Of a stretch of 64,000 nucleotides of DNA, positions 18,486-29,060 are shown piece by piece (position 1 is the first letter of the stretch; each line of letters starts with the position of its first letter). This stretch comes from Psychrobacter cibarius. GTDB lineage: Bacteria > Pseudomonadota > Gammaproteobacteria > Pseudomonadales > Moraxellaceae. The notes below the pieces were generated by a model. That model did no database searches. It was not told the DNA's origin and saw nothing but the letters and a program-made list of their open reading frames with translations. The stretch covers positions 2,728,001 through 2,792,000 of the forward strand of contig CP131612.1 in NCBI GenBank assembly GCA_030686115.1, written 5' to 3'. Made by a program: the position numbers and the translations under genes.

Positions 18486-20138
18486 CTAGGGCGATAATAC
18501 CTGCGCTTGGTCGATAATATTAAATCCTGCCTGAAGCTGTGCACGCGTTGGTGCATGACCACGGCGGAGCAGTTCAGAAAAGGCAACCAATTCTTTATCA
18601 TGCCCTAAAGTGCTAGCCGCACTAGCACGTGTGTCTTCCCCATCATCATCAAAGTAGTATTCGATATAATCTAACGTATCTGGCGAACCAAACAAGATAT
18701 TATGATCAGGTGTCGCGGCATGTCCACTGTAGCGTAGGCTTTTGCCATATTGCATCGTCCAAAAGAAAGGGATGCGCGCGGCGAGCGAGCTGACACTATC
18801 ATCATTTAGTATCGCAGCCGCAGTCACTAAGCCATGTTGCAAAGCCACACGCCAATGTTCGATGCGCATGCGCCCCATTTGCCCAGAAGCTTTTGCAATA
18901 TCACCCAAGGCATAAACCCCATCACGCAGCTGTAAATGCTCATCCACTTGCACGCCATCTGGCGCGTTTACTTCTTCGAACAGTTCTATACGTGGTGCTA
19001 CGCCAGTCCCCAAAATCACGATGTCTGCATCAACTTGCTCACCGTTCGCCAGCGTGACACCGCCCACTTGTAAAAAGGTTTGGTTTTCTTCTTCATTCTC
19101 AGACGGATTAACAACCCTTTTGACCTCAGTGATTTCATTGACCGTGGCATCAACAACAAACTGAATGCCTTTTTCTTCATGCAGCTTGATCAGCGCATTA
19201 CTGACGGTTTCGGAGACGATATTTCCCATTACCCGATGATCTTGTCCGATGACGGTAATAGAAGCCGTCGTGCCTGCTTGTGCCAATGCGGAAGCGACCT
19301 CCATACCGATAAAGCCAGTACCGATAATCACCACACGCTGGTCATGACTGGCCGCTTTTATCAATTTGGCATCATCCATACTGCGCAGCGTATAAACGCC
19401 ATCAAGCTCTGCCCCTTTAAGGGGAGGAATCTTTGGCTCAGCGCCTGTTGCAACCACTAAGAAATCAGCAGTTTGTCTGTCACTACGACCATTTTTATCT
19501 TTAATGATAATGGTACGTTCATTGGGCAATACTTCGCTGACAGTTTGATTCAATCGCAACTTAATATCATGTTTGCTCGCCCAATCTGCACCGCCTAGTA
19601 GAAGCTTCTCTTCAGGCATATTGCCCGCTAAAAATGCTTTGGACAATAATGGACGGTTATAAGGGGCTTTATCATCAGCACTAATCAAGGTGATTTTGCC
19701 GCCATAGCCAGTGTTACGCAGCTGATGCGCCGTCATAAAACCTGCTGCGCCGCCGCCCACGATGAGAGTATGCGTCTCGATAAGCTTATCATTTGCAATC
19801 TTTTTGTCTATCTTCGCTGAAGTATTCACCGTCAAGCTATCGCCATTATCGGTCACTTCATATTGAGTCAATCCTACTGTCGCGACTGGCTCTAATAGCG
19901 TTCCATCGCGACTATCAAAAGTCGCATGATGCCAAGGACAGACCACACGATTGCCACAACGTAATCCTGTGCCTAAATCTGCACCTGCGTGCGGGCATTT
20001 ACCATCGAACGCCTGAAACTCATCATCGTCGCGGGTAATTAAAATGATACTGTCATCATCTTGCTTGTAAGATTTCATGTCGCCACTGGCGATATCGGCC
20101 TTATTAATAGTCACTGTGTGAATCGTTGCATTGGTCAT
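18486..20138 (-). CDS. Rieske domain-fused FAD/NAD(P)-dependent reductase
   Basis: A 550-residue fusion. Residues 1-105 are a Rieske [2Fe-2S] domain with ligands C48/H50 and C67/H70 (CPH...CPWHH). From about 120 it is a class I disulfide-reductase fold: FAD motif IVGGGAAGF, NAD(P) motif IIGTGFIGMEVASALAQAG near 270, and FAD contact ALGDIAKASG near 415. It resembles AIF-like and ferredoxin reductases that pass electrons from NAD(P)H to an iron-sulfur centre. The electron acceptor is unknown, and no oxygenase gene is nearby. Alternatives are a nitrite-reductase-like or redox-stress protein. Confidence 0.88.
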   Translation of the reverse strand: MTNATIHTVTINKADIASGDMKSYKQDDDSIILITRDDDEFQAFDGKCPHAGADLGTGLRCGNRVVCPWHHATFDSRDGTLLEPVATVGLTQYEVTDNGDSLTVNTSAKIDKKIANDKLIETHTLIVGGGAAGFMTAHQLRNTGYGGKITLISADDKAPYNRPLLSKAFLAGNMPEEKLLLGGADWASKHDIKLRLNQTVSEVLPNERTIIIKDKNGRSDRQTADFLVVATGAEPKIPPLKGAELDGVYTLRSMDDAKLIKAASHDQRVVIIGTGFIGMEVASALAQAGTTASITVIGQDHRVMGNIVSETVSNALIKLHEEKGIQFVVDATVNEITEVKRVVNPSENEEENQTFLQVGGVTLANGEQVDADIVILGTGVAPRIELFEEVNAPDGVQVDEHLQLRDGVYALGDIAKASGQMGRMRIEHWRVALQHGLVTAAAILNDDSVSSLAARIPFFWTMQYGKSLRYSGHAATPDHNILFGSPDTLDYIEYYFDDDGEDTRASAASTLGHDKELVAFSELLRRGHAPTRAQLQAGFNIIDQAQVLSP

Positions 20139-20405
20139 AAGTCTTCCTTAACAGTTATAATGGTTCCCTGAGTCAAACGTGTTGAAAATAACCCTATCGC
20201 ATCAGCCAGTTTCAACGAAAAACACCATTCTCGATACGTTTATTTAAATGTTTTTTTAAAACGCTATCCATTGATAGTAACAAGACACTTTCGCACACGC
20301 TGTTTTTTTGTATGTTTCCTGCGTTGCAAAACGTAATCGTTAACTGTTAATCCCTATGCTTACCTATTCTTTTTAAATTTTATCCTCAACATAAAAGACG
20401 ACTTT

Positions 20406-21692
20406 ATGACTTCTCGTGATGACATGACCGATATTAATGCTAGCCCTCAATCCGCTCTTGAAAGTACTCAACCTGATAACGAGTTACCTGCTAATGGGTC
20501 GTTTAATAATGAGCAGTTTGATATGGCAAGTATCGATATTACCGCAGCGACGGATACTGCGCAGTTACCGCAGCCTCTTCAACCACCTGTACAGCAAGCG
20601 ACCTATAAAGCCAACGCAACAGACTTTATCGTTAATGAGCTATTGCCGCTCGAATTCACCGGTGAAGGTGAGCATTTATGGCTGCATATCCAAAAATCAG
20701 GGATGAATACCGCTTATCTTGCCAAACTTCTATCAGAGTGGGCAGAGATTCCTCTGCGCGATGTTGGTTATTCAGGTCTTAAGGATCGCCATGCATTGAC
20801 AACCCAGTGGTTTAGCTTGCGAATCCCAAAAAAACAACTGCCCGCGGCTGAGTTTGCACCAGTCGATATCGGAGCCAATGAATCGTTCACGATCATCGAC
20901 CAACAATGGCACAACAAAAAGCTCAATCGCGGCACGCATCGCGCTAATCAATTTATCATTACCTTGCGTGATATCCAATTTGCTGATTTTGATACAGCAT
21001 TGCCAGCACCTGAGCAATTATTGTCGGCGAAGCAAGATGTCGAGCAGCATTTATCAAGCATCGCTATAAATGGCGTGCCCAATTATTTTGGCCCTCAGCG
21101 TTTTGGACGAAATGGCAATAATATTAGAGAAGCATTATCGCTGTTTGCGCGCCCACTACAGCAAAGTCGACCACAACCCAAAAAGAGCAAACGCAAGCAC
21201 GCGCCACGTGAGCAGAATACAATGGAGCTGTCTGCCGCACGTAGCTTAATTTTCAATGAGGTATTGGCAGTACGAGTGCGTGATGGCAGCTGGAATACTG
21301 GGCTGGCAGGCGAAGTGTTTAACTTAGAGGGTTCAGGATCAATATTTACTAGCGAAGCCATAGACGACACGTTGCGTTCACGCCTTGAGACGGGTGATAT
21401 CCATCCCACTGCTGCATTATGGGGCAAGGATAATGATAAAGTCAGCGGCATGGCGGCAAGTACTGAGAAAAATGTGATTCAGCAAAATCCGCTACTGGCT
21501 CGCTTAGCCAATGGCTTAGAGCAGCGCGATGTAAAAGCACAGCGACGCGCGCTGCGCCTACCTATTGAAGCGCTGTCTTGGGAATGGCAGGATAAAGATA
21601 ATGAACAGACATTGGTGCTGAGCTTTACGTTAACGACAGGTAGCTTTGCTACCAGTGTCTTGGCAAGCTTAGTAAAACAATTAATACACTAA
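20406..21692 (+). CDS. truD: tRNA pseudouridine(13) synthase TruD
   Basis: Makes pseudouridine at position 13 of tRNA(Glu) and a few others. The catalytic aspartate is in GYSGLKDRHALTTQW near residue 127. NYFGPQRFG near 220 and RARSLIFNEVLAVRV-like text near 280 are also typical. At 428 residues it is longer than E. coli TruD (349), because of an acidic N-terminal tail of about 55 residues and a basic insert near 250 (QPKKSKRKHAPRE). In-frame ATGs at 20424 and 20523 are alternative starts; the tail looks disordered, so the true start is uncertain. Confidence 0.93.
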   Translation: MTSRDDMTDINASPQSALESTQPDNELPANGSFNNEQFDMASIDITAATDTAQLPQPLQPPVQQATYKANATDFIVNELLPLEFTGEGEHLWLHIQKSGMNTAYLAKLLSEWAEIPLRDVGYSGLKDRHALTTQWFSLRIPKKQLPAAEFAPVDIGANESFTIIDQQWHNKKLNRGTHRANQFIITLRDIQFADFDTALPAPEQLLSAKQDVEQHLSSIAINGVPNYFGPQRFGRNGNNIREALSLFARPLQQSRPQPKKSKRKHAPREQNTMELSAARSLIFNEVLAVRVRDGSWNTGLAGEVFNLEGSGSIFTSEAIDDTLRSRLETGDIHPTAALWGKDNDKVSGMAASTEKNVIQQNPLLARLANGLEQRDVKAQRRALRLPIEALSWEWQDKDNEQTLVLSFTLTTGSFATSVLASLVKQLIH

Positions 21693-21724
21693 AGCATAAT
21701 TAAACCTTCGACTATGGCAGCTAG

Positions 21725-23182
21725 CTATGTGCCATAGAGCGCTTCAATATTATTATTTTTTGCTGCCAACATCTCGTTGGCACTCACCACTTGATCACGG
21801 CCACGGCCTTTGGCTTCATACAAAGCCTTATCTGCCATACAAATTAAGCGCTGGCAAATATCATGAGGTAGCTGCACTGCGGGAATTTTACGATTCACGC
21901 GTTTGCTACTATACGAGGGGATTCTCTGCGGTTTAGCAAGCGACTGCGAGACATCCTTTTTATTCAGAGTTTCGCAGGCTTGTTTTATACAATTACGCTC
22001 ACCATGGGTCAGTGTATATAGCCCCAAGCTGGCAGTCACACTAAAGGTTGTATCGTCATCGAGAATGATGACGTGTTTAGCGATAACACGCCGTAATTGT
22101 TCAGCAATTATCATAGCTGTGTCGTGCTTCGTATCTGGCAATACAATCAAAAACTCCTCACCGCCATAGCGACTCACGATTGTTTCATCAGTTAAAGACT
22201 GCAAGAGCGTCTGCGCGACCTCCACCAATACTCGATCCCCGATCTCATGACCGTAACTGTCATTGACCTCTTTAAACCAATCCAAATCCAATAAAATAAC
22301 GCTGATATCTTGATGGTCTTCTACTGACTTCAGCACCTGCTTCATTTGCATCATCCCGTAACGGCGACTTTTGAGTTGAGTTAGCTCATCTTGATTGGCA
22401 TGTTGTAGAATTTCTTTTTTACTGTCATCCAATATTAGTAACAAAGTACGAAACATATAGATAATAAAAATAGCTTTTGGTAGCGCCATATAAATATGTG
22501 TAGAACGCCAAAAAAAAGCGGAAGATCGGCGCAATTGATCAACACTGTCCCAATTTAGCGTGCCATTTTGAAAAATAGAGGCAGAGATGGCGTTTTCGAT
22601 TGTCGTAATTTCACTATAATTGATATAACTATAATAGGTATCAAGAGGAATGACTGTGAGTGTCATTTGACGCAGATTGGGTAAAGTAACGCCAAGATAA
22701 GGAATAAATGTGACTGCCAGAATGACGGCTGCGTGCCCTAAAAATGCTCTCCATACGTAGCGCCGACGTATAAGCATCATCCCCAATATCGCACCGCCGA
22801 CTAAAGAGACGCCTGCGACCAAGCTACTATGTCCTAGAACTAAAATAACCATTGCAATATAAGCACTATAGACCGTAATTAATATGCCTTGCCATTTATA
22901 CAAATTGCTATTGGCTTTTTTGACAGGTGAAAAACGACTGGTTATCCATAATAAAAACAAAGCTACCAGTGTCACGCCGAACCATAGTGGATACAGCAGG
23001 GCTATATCGACATATGTGTCATAAATATCGCGGCGCCACCAAACAAATAAGCACCATAGCCAGTGTAAAGATACCTCCATCACCATAAATAAAGCCAGTA
23101 ATGACGTTTTATCAGCAGCTTGCCACTCAAAAATTGCTTGAGATAGCTTGGTATAGCCTAGATGAGATATCGATACAGCCAT
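21725..23182 (-). CDS. Membrane diguanylate cyclase (GGDEF)
   Basis: Makes the second messenger c-di-GMP. The first ~230 residues hold five or six transmembrane helices with a periplasmic loop, a likely sensor. The GGDEF domain starts near 265 (HANQDELTQLKSRRYG), has DLDWFKEVNDSYGHEIGD and an intact active site RYGGEEF. No inhibitory RxxD is seen five residues before it, so product feedback is probably absent. About 40 extra residues (rich in K, S, P) interrupt the domain between SLGLYTLTHGE and MADKALYEAKGRGRDQV. The signal it senses is unknown. Confidence 0.92.
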   Translation of the reverse strand: MAVSISHLGYTKLSQAIFEWQAADKTSLLALFMVMEVSLHWLWCLFVWWRRDIYDTYVDIALLYPLWFGVTLVALFLLWITSRFSPVKKANSNLYKWQGILITVYSAYIAMVILVLGHSSLVAGVSLVGGAILGMMLIRRRYVWRAFLGHAAVILAVTFIPYLGVTLPNLRQMTLTVIPLDTYYSYINYSEITTIENAISASIFQNGTLNWDSVDQLRRSSAFFWRSTHIYMALPKAIFIIYMFRTLLLILDDSKKEILQHANQDELTQLKSRRYGMMQMKQVLKSVEDHQDISVILLDLDWFKEVNDSYGHEIGDRVLVEVAQTLLQSLTDETIVSRYGGEEFLIVLPDTKHDTAMIIAEQLRRVIAKHVIILDDDTTFSVTASLGLYTLTHGERNCIKQACETLNKKDVSQSLAKPQRIPSYSSKRVNRKIPAVQLPHDICQRLICMADKALYEAKGRGRDQVVSANEMLAAKNNNIEALYGT

Positions 23183-23542
23183 AGTAGGGCTACCGCAAAT
23201 AGTGAAAGTTATTAAGTTGACATTAAAACCATTAAATAAAAATCAAAAGCCTAAATCAACAATAATAAATGGTATGACTTTTTACCTTATACCATTCCCA
23301 AAAACTTAAGTAGATAAGAATGCGAGTGTCGATACTACATTTTGTAAACTAAATGGGAGTTAACCCCGAAAATTTCATTTTTAAAAAAACCCCACTCATC
23401 TAGTGTGGCAATTTCTGTCGCAGTTATCAATCTATTTACTGCCTTCATGCGTCAATATATGACGCATGTTTTTTGGATAACCTGTCAATTGATGTTTGAG
23501 CTTAGTCAACATTCAAAACTGTACTCAGCAATGAATTTTCGT
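23183..23542. other. Intergenic region with a dispersed repeat
   Basis: 360 bp, AT-rich, without a gene. It holds copy 1 of a repeat also found at 46947-47023. The tail near 23440-23510 has a short direct repeat (ATGCGTCA/ATGACGCAT). Confidence 0.5.
23287..23363 (+). repeat. Dispersed intergenic repeat, copy 1
   Basis: About 77 bp beginning TTATACCATTCCCAAAAAC and containing GCGAGTGTC. It aligns over its whole length with 46947-47023, in the same orientation, with most positions identical (TTATACCATTC, AGTAG, GCGAGTGTC and TACA are shared exactly). Function unknown. Confidence 0.6.
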
Positions 23543-24424
23543 TTAAGAAAACATTGCAAAAGACTGCCAAACTCCCTGCTGATCAGGGTTCATTGTCGGT
23601 ACATCACCCAAACGACGCCACGGCATATTGCTACCATGAAAGTCACTGCCGATCGAGGCGACAAGATTGTGGGCAGCGATACTGCGATCGACCATTCTGC
23701 GAGTACTAACCGGTTCGCTATTCGACGGCAGCTCACAAGCATCGCCACCAAGACCAGCAAACTCTTCAATCAGTTTACGAACTCGTGTCGCTGAAAGCTG
23801 ATAGCGCGTGGGATGCGCCAACACCGCCTTGCCACCACAAGCATGGATCAGCTCAATGCCGTCAGCCATACTCAGTGCATCAATCGCCACATAAGCAGGT
23901 TTATTATCTGCCAAATACTTATCAAAGGCTTTTTGTACTGTCTTGACTTCACCGCGCTCAAACAATACTTGACCAATATGCGCGCGCCCGACCGCTTGTG
24001 GGTTGCCGCCAGCTTTATCAAGTACGGCTTGCCACAGCGCATCATAGTTAATATCTAATAGCACACTGAGCTTTTCAGTGATTCGTTGACCACGCGTGGC
24101 ACGGCTATCCTGTAATTGCTGCAGCGTTGCATGCATTTTTTCGCGATCGGTAAAATCTAACCCCAGCACATGGATGATTTTATTGGTTGATTTATTTTTG
24201 CCATAACCACCAATAAGTGTATGCTCACAGCTTATCTCGACCCCATTAATCAGCTGCATATCGCAGGCAATGGCAGCCGCACGCGCCTCATCAATTCCTG
24301 CCAGCGTATCGTGATCGGTCAATGCCAATACATTGACGCCGGCCGCATGGGCGCGCTGCACTACTTCCGTTGGTGCATAAGTACCATCAGAGCAAGTGCT
24401 GTGACAATGTAAATCGAATTTCAT
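23543..24424 (-). CDS. rnm: PHP-domain phosphatase / RNase AM-like
   Basis: A 293-residue PHP-fold phosphoesterase of the YciV/TrpH group, which removes 3'-phosphate from 3',5'-nucleotides and trims short RNA 5' ends. Metal ligands are readable: HCHSTCSDG at the N-terminus, LTDHDTLAG near 40, LAHPTRY near 205 and GSDFHG near 260. I chose ATG 24424 (MKFDLHCHST), because the family begins there; an in-frame ATG at 24505 would add 27 hydrophobic, unrelated residues. It is divergent from yciB, as in many relatives where these genes sit together. Confidence 0.9.
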   Translation of the reverse strand: MKFDLHCHSTCSDGTYAPTEVVQRAHAAGVNVLALTDHDTLAGIDEARAAAIACDMQLINGVEISCEHTLIGGYGKNKSTNKIIHVLGLDFTDREKMHATLQQLQDSRATRGQRITEKLSVLLDINYDALWQAVLDKAGGNPQAVGRAHIGQVLFERGEVKTVQKAFDKYLADNKPAYVAIDALSMADGIELIHACGGKAVLAHPTRYQLSATRVRKLIEEFAGLGGDACELPSNSEPVSTRRMVDRSIAAHNLVASIGSDFHGSNMPWRRLGDVPTMNPDQQGVWQSFAMFS

Positions 24425-24638
24425 AAGAGAAGCCTTAGCATTAAAAATTAAAAGTGTAGAAAATGAGCACATTGGCAATAAGCCGTTATATTTGGCAGTT
24501 GTCATGATTATGAGTCATAATCATCAGGTATTGCTACGCAGGCCCGTGATATAGCATGATTATCGTGTTGATTGCTTTTTTTTGGCGCAGTAGACGTGTA
24601 AACTACCCCATACGTTTTTGTCGGACATCCCCTTTGCT

Positions 24639-25190
24639 ATGAAAGCTTTATTAGACTTTATTCCCTTAATTGCCTTTTTTATTGCTGCTCGCTACAGTGG
24701 TATCCTAGCGGGGGCAGGTGCGTTACTCATCGCCACCATCATCGTTTATGCCATTCATTTTATTCGCCAAAAAGGCACGTTTGATAAACAGCAATGGGTT
24801 GTCTTACTATTAACCATTCTGTTTTGTGGTGGTACTTTATTATTGCGTGATGATATCTATCTGCGTTGGAAGTCACCCATTATCAACGGTATCTTTGCAC
24901 TAACACTTTTAGTCAGTGCTGCGATTAATAAGCCACTGATGCAACTGGCGATGAAAGATGTTTTTTTGCTAACGATGAGTGGTTGGAAAAAACTCACTCT
25001 CGCTTGGGCACTATTCTTCGCCTTTATGGGCATACTGCATTATATCACAGCGTTTACGATGTCAGATGAGGCATGGATTAACTTTAAAACTTATGGCTGG
25101 ATTCCGATTATGTTGGTGTTCGTCATCGCCCAGTTTGCCGTATTAAAAAAGCACCTCAACCCTGCGCTCACGGATAAAACCGTCAAATAA
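24639..25190 (+). CDS. yciB: Inner membrane-spanning protein YciB (septation protein A)
   Basis: 183 residues with five to six helices. It matches the YciB/IspZ family, which affects cell-envelope synthesis and division. Hallmarks: MKALLDFIPLIAFFIAARYSG at the N-terminus, INGIFALTLLVSAAINKPLM in the middle and WINFKTYGWIPIMLVFVIAQ near the end. ATG 24639 is chosen over an upstream TTG at 24618. The yciB-yciI order continues downstream. Confidence 0.93.
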   Translation: MKALLDFIPLIAFFIAARYSGILAGAGALLIATIIVYAIHFIRQKGTFDKQQWVVLLLTILFCGGTLLLRDDIYLRWKSPIINGIFALTLLVSAAINKPLMQLAMKDVFLLTMSGWKKLTLAWALFFAFMGILHYITAFTMSDEAWINFKTYGWIPIMLVFVIAQFAVLKKHLNPALTDKTVK

Positions 25191-25328
25191 TACTCAATTT
25201 ATCATTTTATAATAGAGCCAATGCTATTTCTAAATGCCAATAGCGACAATCATTAATCGCAATTAGCTCAGGCGAATTAAGCAAAACACTTTAAATTAAT
25301 CATAATTTTTATTAATCGAGGAAGTCTC

Positions 25329-25658
25329 ATGTCCTTATTTGCCATTATTGGTCATGACGTGGCCAATAGCAGCGCACAACGTCAGATTACCCGCGCTGAA
25401 CATGTCGAACGCTTGCAAGCTTTAGATCATGACAATAGACTGATTATCGCTGGTCCAACACCTATCGAGCATGGCAAAGGCGAGATGTCAGGCAGCTTAA
25501 TTATTGCTGACTTTGACTCTGCAGAAGCAGCGCAATCATGGGCAAACGATGAGCCTTACTTACGTGATGGCGTGTACAGTCACGTAGATATCAAACCCTT
25601 TATCCATACATTGCCAAAAGCGGATGACAGCGCATCAGTTAAAGTAGCAAAATCGTGA
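25329..25658 (+). CDS. yciI: YciI family protein
   Basis: 109 residues, ferredoxin-like dimeric alpha/beta fold of the YCII family. Typical signs are the start LFAIIGHDV, the conserved His in RAEHVERLQALD, and AGP/GSLIIADFDSAEAA with ANDEPYLRDGVY. The conserved His-Asp pair suggests a small enzyme, but no activity is known. It has AGGAAG before ATG 25329. It overlaps the next gene by four bases (GTGA), which indicates an operon. Confidence 0.92.
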   Translation: MSLFAIIGHDVANSSAQRQITRAEHVERLQALDHDNRLIIAGPTPIEHGKGEMSGSLIIADFDSAEAAQSWANDEPYLRDGVYSHVDIKPFIHTLPKADDSASVKVAKS

Positions 25659-26095
25659 TTCAGTGCCTATCTTTGTTAAAAAGTCGCTCTTATCAGCGTA
25701 GCATTGTTAGTATGATTTTTATGGCTACTGTTTCAGCACAGGCTGCGCCGACGGTGACAGCTATCGATGTGGCTGATCCAACACTCACGACACCCGTGCC
25801 AGCTCAACCAATATCGACCGCTCAACCAACGAAAAACTCAGTGATGAATATCAGCGATACATTGGCGGCGCAATTACAACCATCTGATAAGGCGTTATCC
25901 GATGCCAATCAGCAGCTATTAAGCCGTAATGCACAGTTGCAGCGCGAGTTGAATGACTTGCAAACTCAAGTAAATGTTTTGGTCTACGAGAGCAAAGGTC
26001 AGCTTTTTTTATACGGTGCATTTACTGTGTTAATTAGCTTGTTGGTCGGTATTTTTATTTCTTGGTTGGTGTTTGTCCGCCGTGAACGCTGGTAA
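25655..26095 (+). CDS. Coiled-coil, single-helix membrane protein, unknown
   Basis: 146 residues from GTG 25655, whose GTGA overlaps the yciI stop. It has an N-terminal signal-like hydrophobic stretch (SIVSMIFMATVSAQAA), a Pro/Thr-rich linker, a predicted coiled coil (about 78-110: ANQQLLSRNAQLQRELNDLQTQVN), then a transmembrane helix near the end with RRERW facing the cytoplasm. The layout fits a periplasmic oligomer tethered at its C-terminus. Resembles SH3-domain-less TPM-like proteins. Function unknown. Confidence 0.7.
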   Translation: MIQCLSLLKSRSYQRSIVSMIFMATVSAQAAPTVTAIDVADPTLTTPVPAQPISTAQPTKNSVMNISDTLAAQLQPSDKALSDANQQLLSRNAQLQRELNDLQTQVNVLVYESKGQLFLYGAFTVLISLLVGIFISWLVFVRRERW

Positions 26096-26139
26096 CTAGT
26101 ACCACGCGCTTTTTATTGATTTATCTTATGTGACTGTCT

Positions 26140-28290
26140 ATGTCTAAATCCACGTTCGAATCAAAAGATACTGATACATCGTCGACACCCTCCAAAAACA
26201 CTCAGTCACTAAGCATTCACTCATCAAATATCACCCCTGCCAAGATTGATTGGCAGATGGATGATACGGGTAATAAAGTGCCGGTATCGGGTGAGTTTGG
26301 TGATGTTTACTTCTCAAATGCTGATGGTTTAGCGGAATCGCGTCATGTGTTTTTGGCGCACAATCAATTGCCTGAACGACTGACCAATCTTGCACCAAAT
26401 CAATGCTTTACGATTGCTGAATTGGGCTTTGGTACTGGACTGAATTTTCTCGCTACGTGGCAGCTATGGCGACAGCTGCGGGATATACACCCTCAATTAG
26501 CAACTGCAAAACTGCATTTTATTACCACTGAAAAGTTCCCGATACCTCGTACCGACCTTACCCAAATACTTGACTTATGGGGACAGCGCGCGCCTGAATT
26601 GACAACACTAATAGAGCTATTATTAGCGGCCTATCCGCCTCTTATCGCGGGCTGTCATCGTTTGAGCTTCTTTGATGATAATTTGACCGTTGATATATGG
26701 TTGGGTGACGCAGCTGAGAGCTTAGCCAAATTGGCAAATAACTCTTCTAGCCCGCATGCACCTTATGTTGACGCTTGGTTTTTAGATGGTTTTGCGCCCT
26801 CTTGCAATAGTACCTTGTGGGCGGATAGTATTTTTGCACAAATGCAGCGTTTATCACGACCCAATACAACTGCCGCCACCTATAGCTGTGCCGGTATCGT
26901 CAAACGTGCGCTGCAAGATTGTGGCTTTCAGATTAAAAAAGTGAAAGGCTTTGGTCGTAAGAACGAAATGCTAACGGCGATCATGCTGGATACCATAAAT
27001 TTAACTGACAATAATAATGGCAACAATAGTAAAAACATAACCTCTTACAATAATGCTAGCACCGCTGCGCCCGACAACGATAGCCAATCTGCCAAACCCA
27101 CTGACAACCTGCCCGCCCATAGCATTGTCATTGGCGCTGGCGTTTCAGGGCTATTAACGGCTTGGTCATTGGCCAATCGTGGTATTCAAGTGACTTTGCT
27201 AGATAAATCAGCACCTTTGGCAGGCGCATCAGGCAACCCTCGTGCTCTGCTCGCTCCCAAGATGACGCCCATTCATCATGTCGATGAACATTTGCATACC
27301 ATAGGCTATCTCTATAGCAGCAGGCTATATCGATGCTTAAGTGTAGACGCTAAAAAATCAGCATTAGTGCCAATACTTGAACCAACGGGTGCTCTTGATC
27401 TGCTTATGAAAGCCAATATTGGCACAGAGCAAATCGCTGATTATCGCGATGAAATGGCCACCACACTATCCCATGAGCAGGCGCAAACTGTCAGCGGGTT
27501 AAAAACACAAGATTTATCAGAGAACTTGTATTTACCGCAGTCTGGCTTGGTCAATCCACAAGCATTAAAAGATACTATCCTAATGCATCCGCTCATCCAC
27601 TTTCAGCAAGTAGACGTTAAAAGTGTTAGCGAAACAGAAGAAAGTGTTTGTATCGCAGGCAATAATCAGGATAAGCAGACGATATCCATTAGCGCTGATA
27701 ATGTGGTCATTTGCGCAGCTTTTGAGAGTCATCAACTGGACAAGCGTATTTTTGATTGTCGTAAAATTCGTGGTCAGCTTTCTTGGTTTACGCCCACAAC
27801 CGAGCAGCTCACCATATTGCCCAAAATACCGCTTAAATACAGCGGTTACTGTGCGTTATTTACCGCGCAAACAGGCGATGCACAATTGAACGATGTTGTA
27901 GAACAGCAATCTCAGTTTTTATTAGGCGCAAGCTTTATACGTAATGATACTGACATAGATATCCGCACAGAAGAGCATCAGATTAGCCGCGACAAACTAG
28001 TGACTGCCATTCCCGAGATGGACTCGATTATTCCAACAGATATTAGTTTGTGGCAAGGACGGGCGGGGATTCGTACGCAAACGCCTGATTATCATCCTAT
28101 CGTTGGCGTACTAGCAGAAAGCAAAAGAATTTGGGTAATGAGTGCCATGGGAGCTAAGGGGTATGCCATTGCACCAATATGTGCTGAAGCGTTAACAGAT
28201 ATGATGTTAGGAGCATTTGCCCCCTTATCAACAGCGATGCTTACGCGCCTGTCGCCAAATCGTACGCGTTTACAAACACCGCTTACTTGA
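26140..28290 (+). CDS. mnmC: Bifunctional tRNA 5-methylaminomethyl-2-thiouridine biosynthesis protein MnmC
   Basis: Finishes the wobble base mnm5s2U34 of tRNA(Lys/Glu/Gln). The N-terminal methyltransferase (MnmC2) has the SAM loop [12 protein letters not shown] near residue 93 and [11 protein letters not shown] near 213. The C-terminal oxidoreductase (MnmC1) starts with the FAD motif [14 protein letters not shown] near 329, has [14 protein letters not shown], and ends with [15 protein letters not shown]. An Asn/Ser-rich linker of about 35 residues joins them. 716 residues against 668 in E. coli. It starts with a short Ser/Thr-rich tail. Confidence 0.95.
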   Translation: MSKSTFESKDTDTSSTPSKNTQSLSIHSSNITPAKIDWQMDDTGNKVPVSGEFGDVYFSNADGLAESRHVFLAHNQLPERLTNLAPNQCFTIAELGFGTGLNFLATWQLWRQLRDIHPQLATAKLHFITTEKFPIPRTDLTQILDLWGQRAPELTTLIELLLAAYPPLIAGCHRLSFFDDNLTVDIWLGDAAESLAKLANNSSSPHAPYVDAWFLDGFAPSCNSTLWADSIFAQMQRLSRPNTTAATYSCAGIVKRALQDCGFQIKKVKGFGRKNEMLTAIMLDTINLTDNNNGNNSKNITSYNNASTAAPDNDSQSAKPTDNLPAHSIVIGAGVSGLLTAWSLANRGIQVTLLDKSAPLAGASGNPRALLAPKMTPIHHVDEHLHTIGYLYSSRLYRCLSVDAKKSALVPILEPTGALDLLMKANIGTEQIADYRDEMATTLSHEQAQTVSGLKTQDLSENLYLPQSGLVNPQALKDTILMHPLIHFQQVDVKSVSETEESVCIAGNNQDKQTISISADNVVICAAFESHQLDKRIFDCRKIRGQLSWFTPTTEQLTILPKIPLKYSGYCALFTAQTGDAQLNDVVEQQSQFLLGASFIRNDTDIDIRTEEHQISRDKLVTAIPEMDSIIPTDISLWQGRAGIRTQTPDYHPIVGVLAESKRIWVMSAMGAKGYAIAPICAEALTDMMLGAFAPLSTAMLTRLSPNRTRLQTPLT

Positions 28291-28307
28291 AATTTTTAGT
28301 CAAAGGT

Positions 28308-28868
28308 TTAATCACTGCCTTCCATTCTAGATTTAACTGCACCAAAAAGTGATTTTCCAGTGTCAGAGTCGCGGGACTCTTGATGACCAATTTTAGTACT
28401 ACTTTGAGTGTCAGTCGTAATCATTGGTGCAGTTAAAGTGCGAATCTGTGCTTCGTCACGGGTGTTTTTTTGGATGGTCACTGCAGCAAATAAACTCATG
28501 GTAAATGCCATCATATAAAAGCCTTTTTCACTTAAGCTTAAACTTCCCGCATTCATCAAACCAATAGCGATTAGTGCAATGGACAACCCAAGAGCCGCCC
28601 AGCTGATTAGATAATACATATTGGTTGTTGGAATACCTTCACTACGATCACGAAGGGTTTTTTGCAAACTAATTGCTGAATAAAGACCTAGCGCCAGCAC
28701 CGCTATATAATAGCCTTTTTCATTTAATAACATACTCTGTGCATTCCATAAGCCAAGTAAATACGCTAGGACACCCACCAACATCACCGCCCAAGAAGTT
28801 CCGACATAAGCAGTAGTTGGTTTATAAGCGGCTAGCTGACTCTTCGTAATCGTGTCATTATTCATCAT
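28308..28868 (-). CDS. YiaA/YiaB family inner membrane protein
   Basis: 186 residues with four helices arranged as two repeats: AVMLVGVLAYLLGLWNAQSMLLNEKGYY and a second one beginning AALGLSIALIAIGLMNAGSLS-like followed by SEKGFYM. Each repeat ends in an EKGxY motif and a KxxRD (LQKTLRD, IQKNTRD), the hallmark of YiaA/YiaB. Function unknown. The C-terminal 45 residues are polar. Divergent from the gene at 29061. Confidence 0.88.
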   Translation of the reverse strand: MMNNDTITKSQLAAYKPTTAYVGTSWAVMLVGVLAYLLGLWNAQSMLLNEKGYYIAVLALGLYSAISLQKTLRDRSEGIPTTNMYYLISWAALGLSIALIAIGLMNAGSLSLSEKGFYMMAFTMSLFAAVTIQKNTRDEAQIRTLTAPMITTDTQSSTKIGHQESRDSDTGKSLFGAVKSRMEGSD

Positions 28869-29060
28869 CTTCCTTAATTAGAAATAGGCAAGCACTTAGT
28901 CGTAAAATATATAGTGGTAAGATACATAATAGCGAGATAAACAGTAGCGAGATACAACTTTTATCGACCGCTATTTTGCCTTAACATAACACAAGCATGT
29001 TATATTGTAATCTAAAAACTTTTTTTTAATAAATAGCATTGTTTATGAAAGAGCCCCGAC

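Noticed and set aside
23405..23794. 129-codon frame on plus
   Set aside because: It overlaps the PHP phosphatase gene on the opposite strand and has no family features; a shadow.
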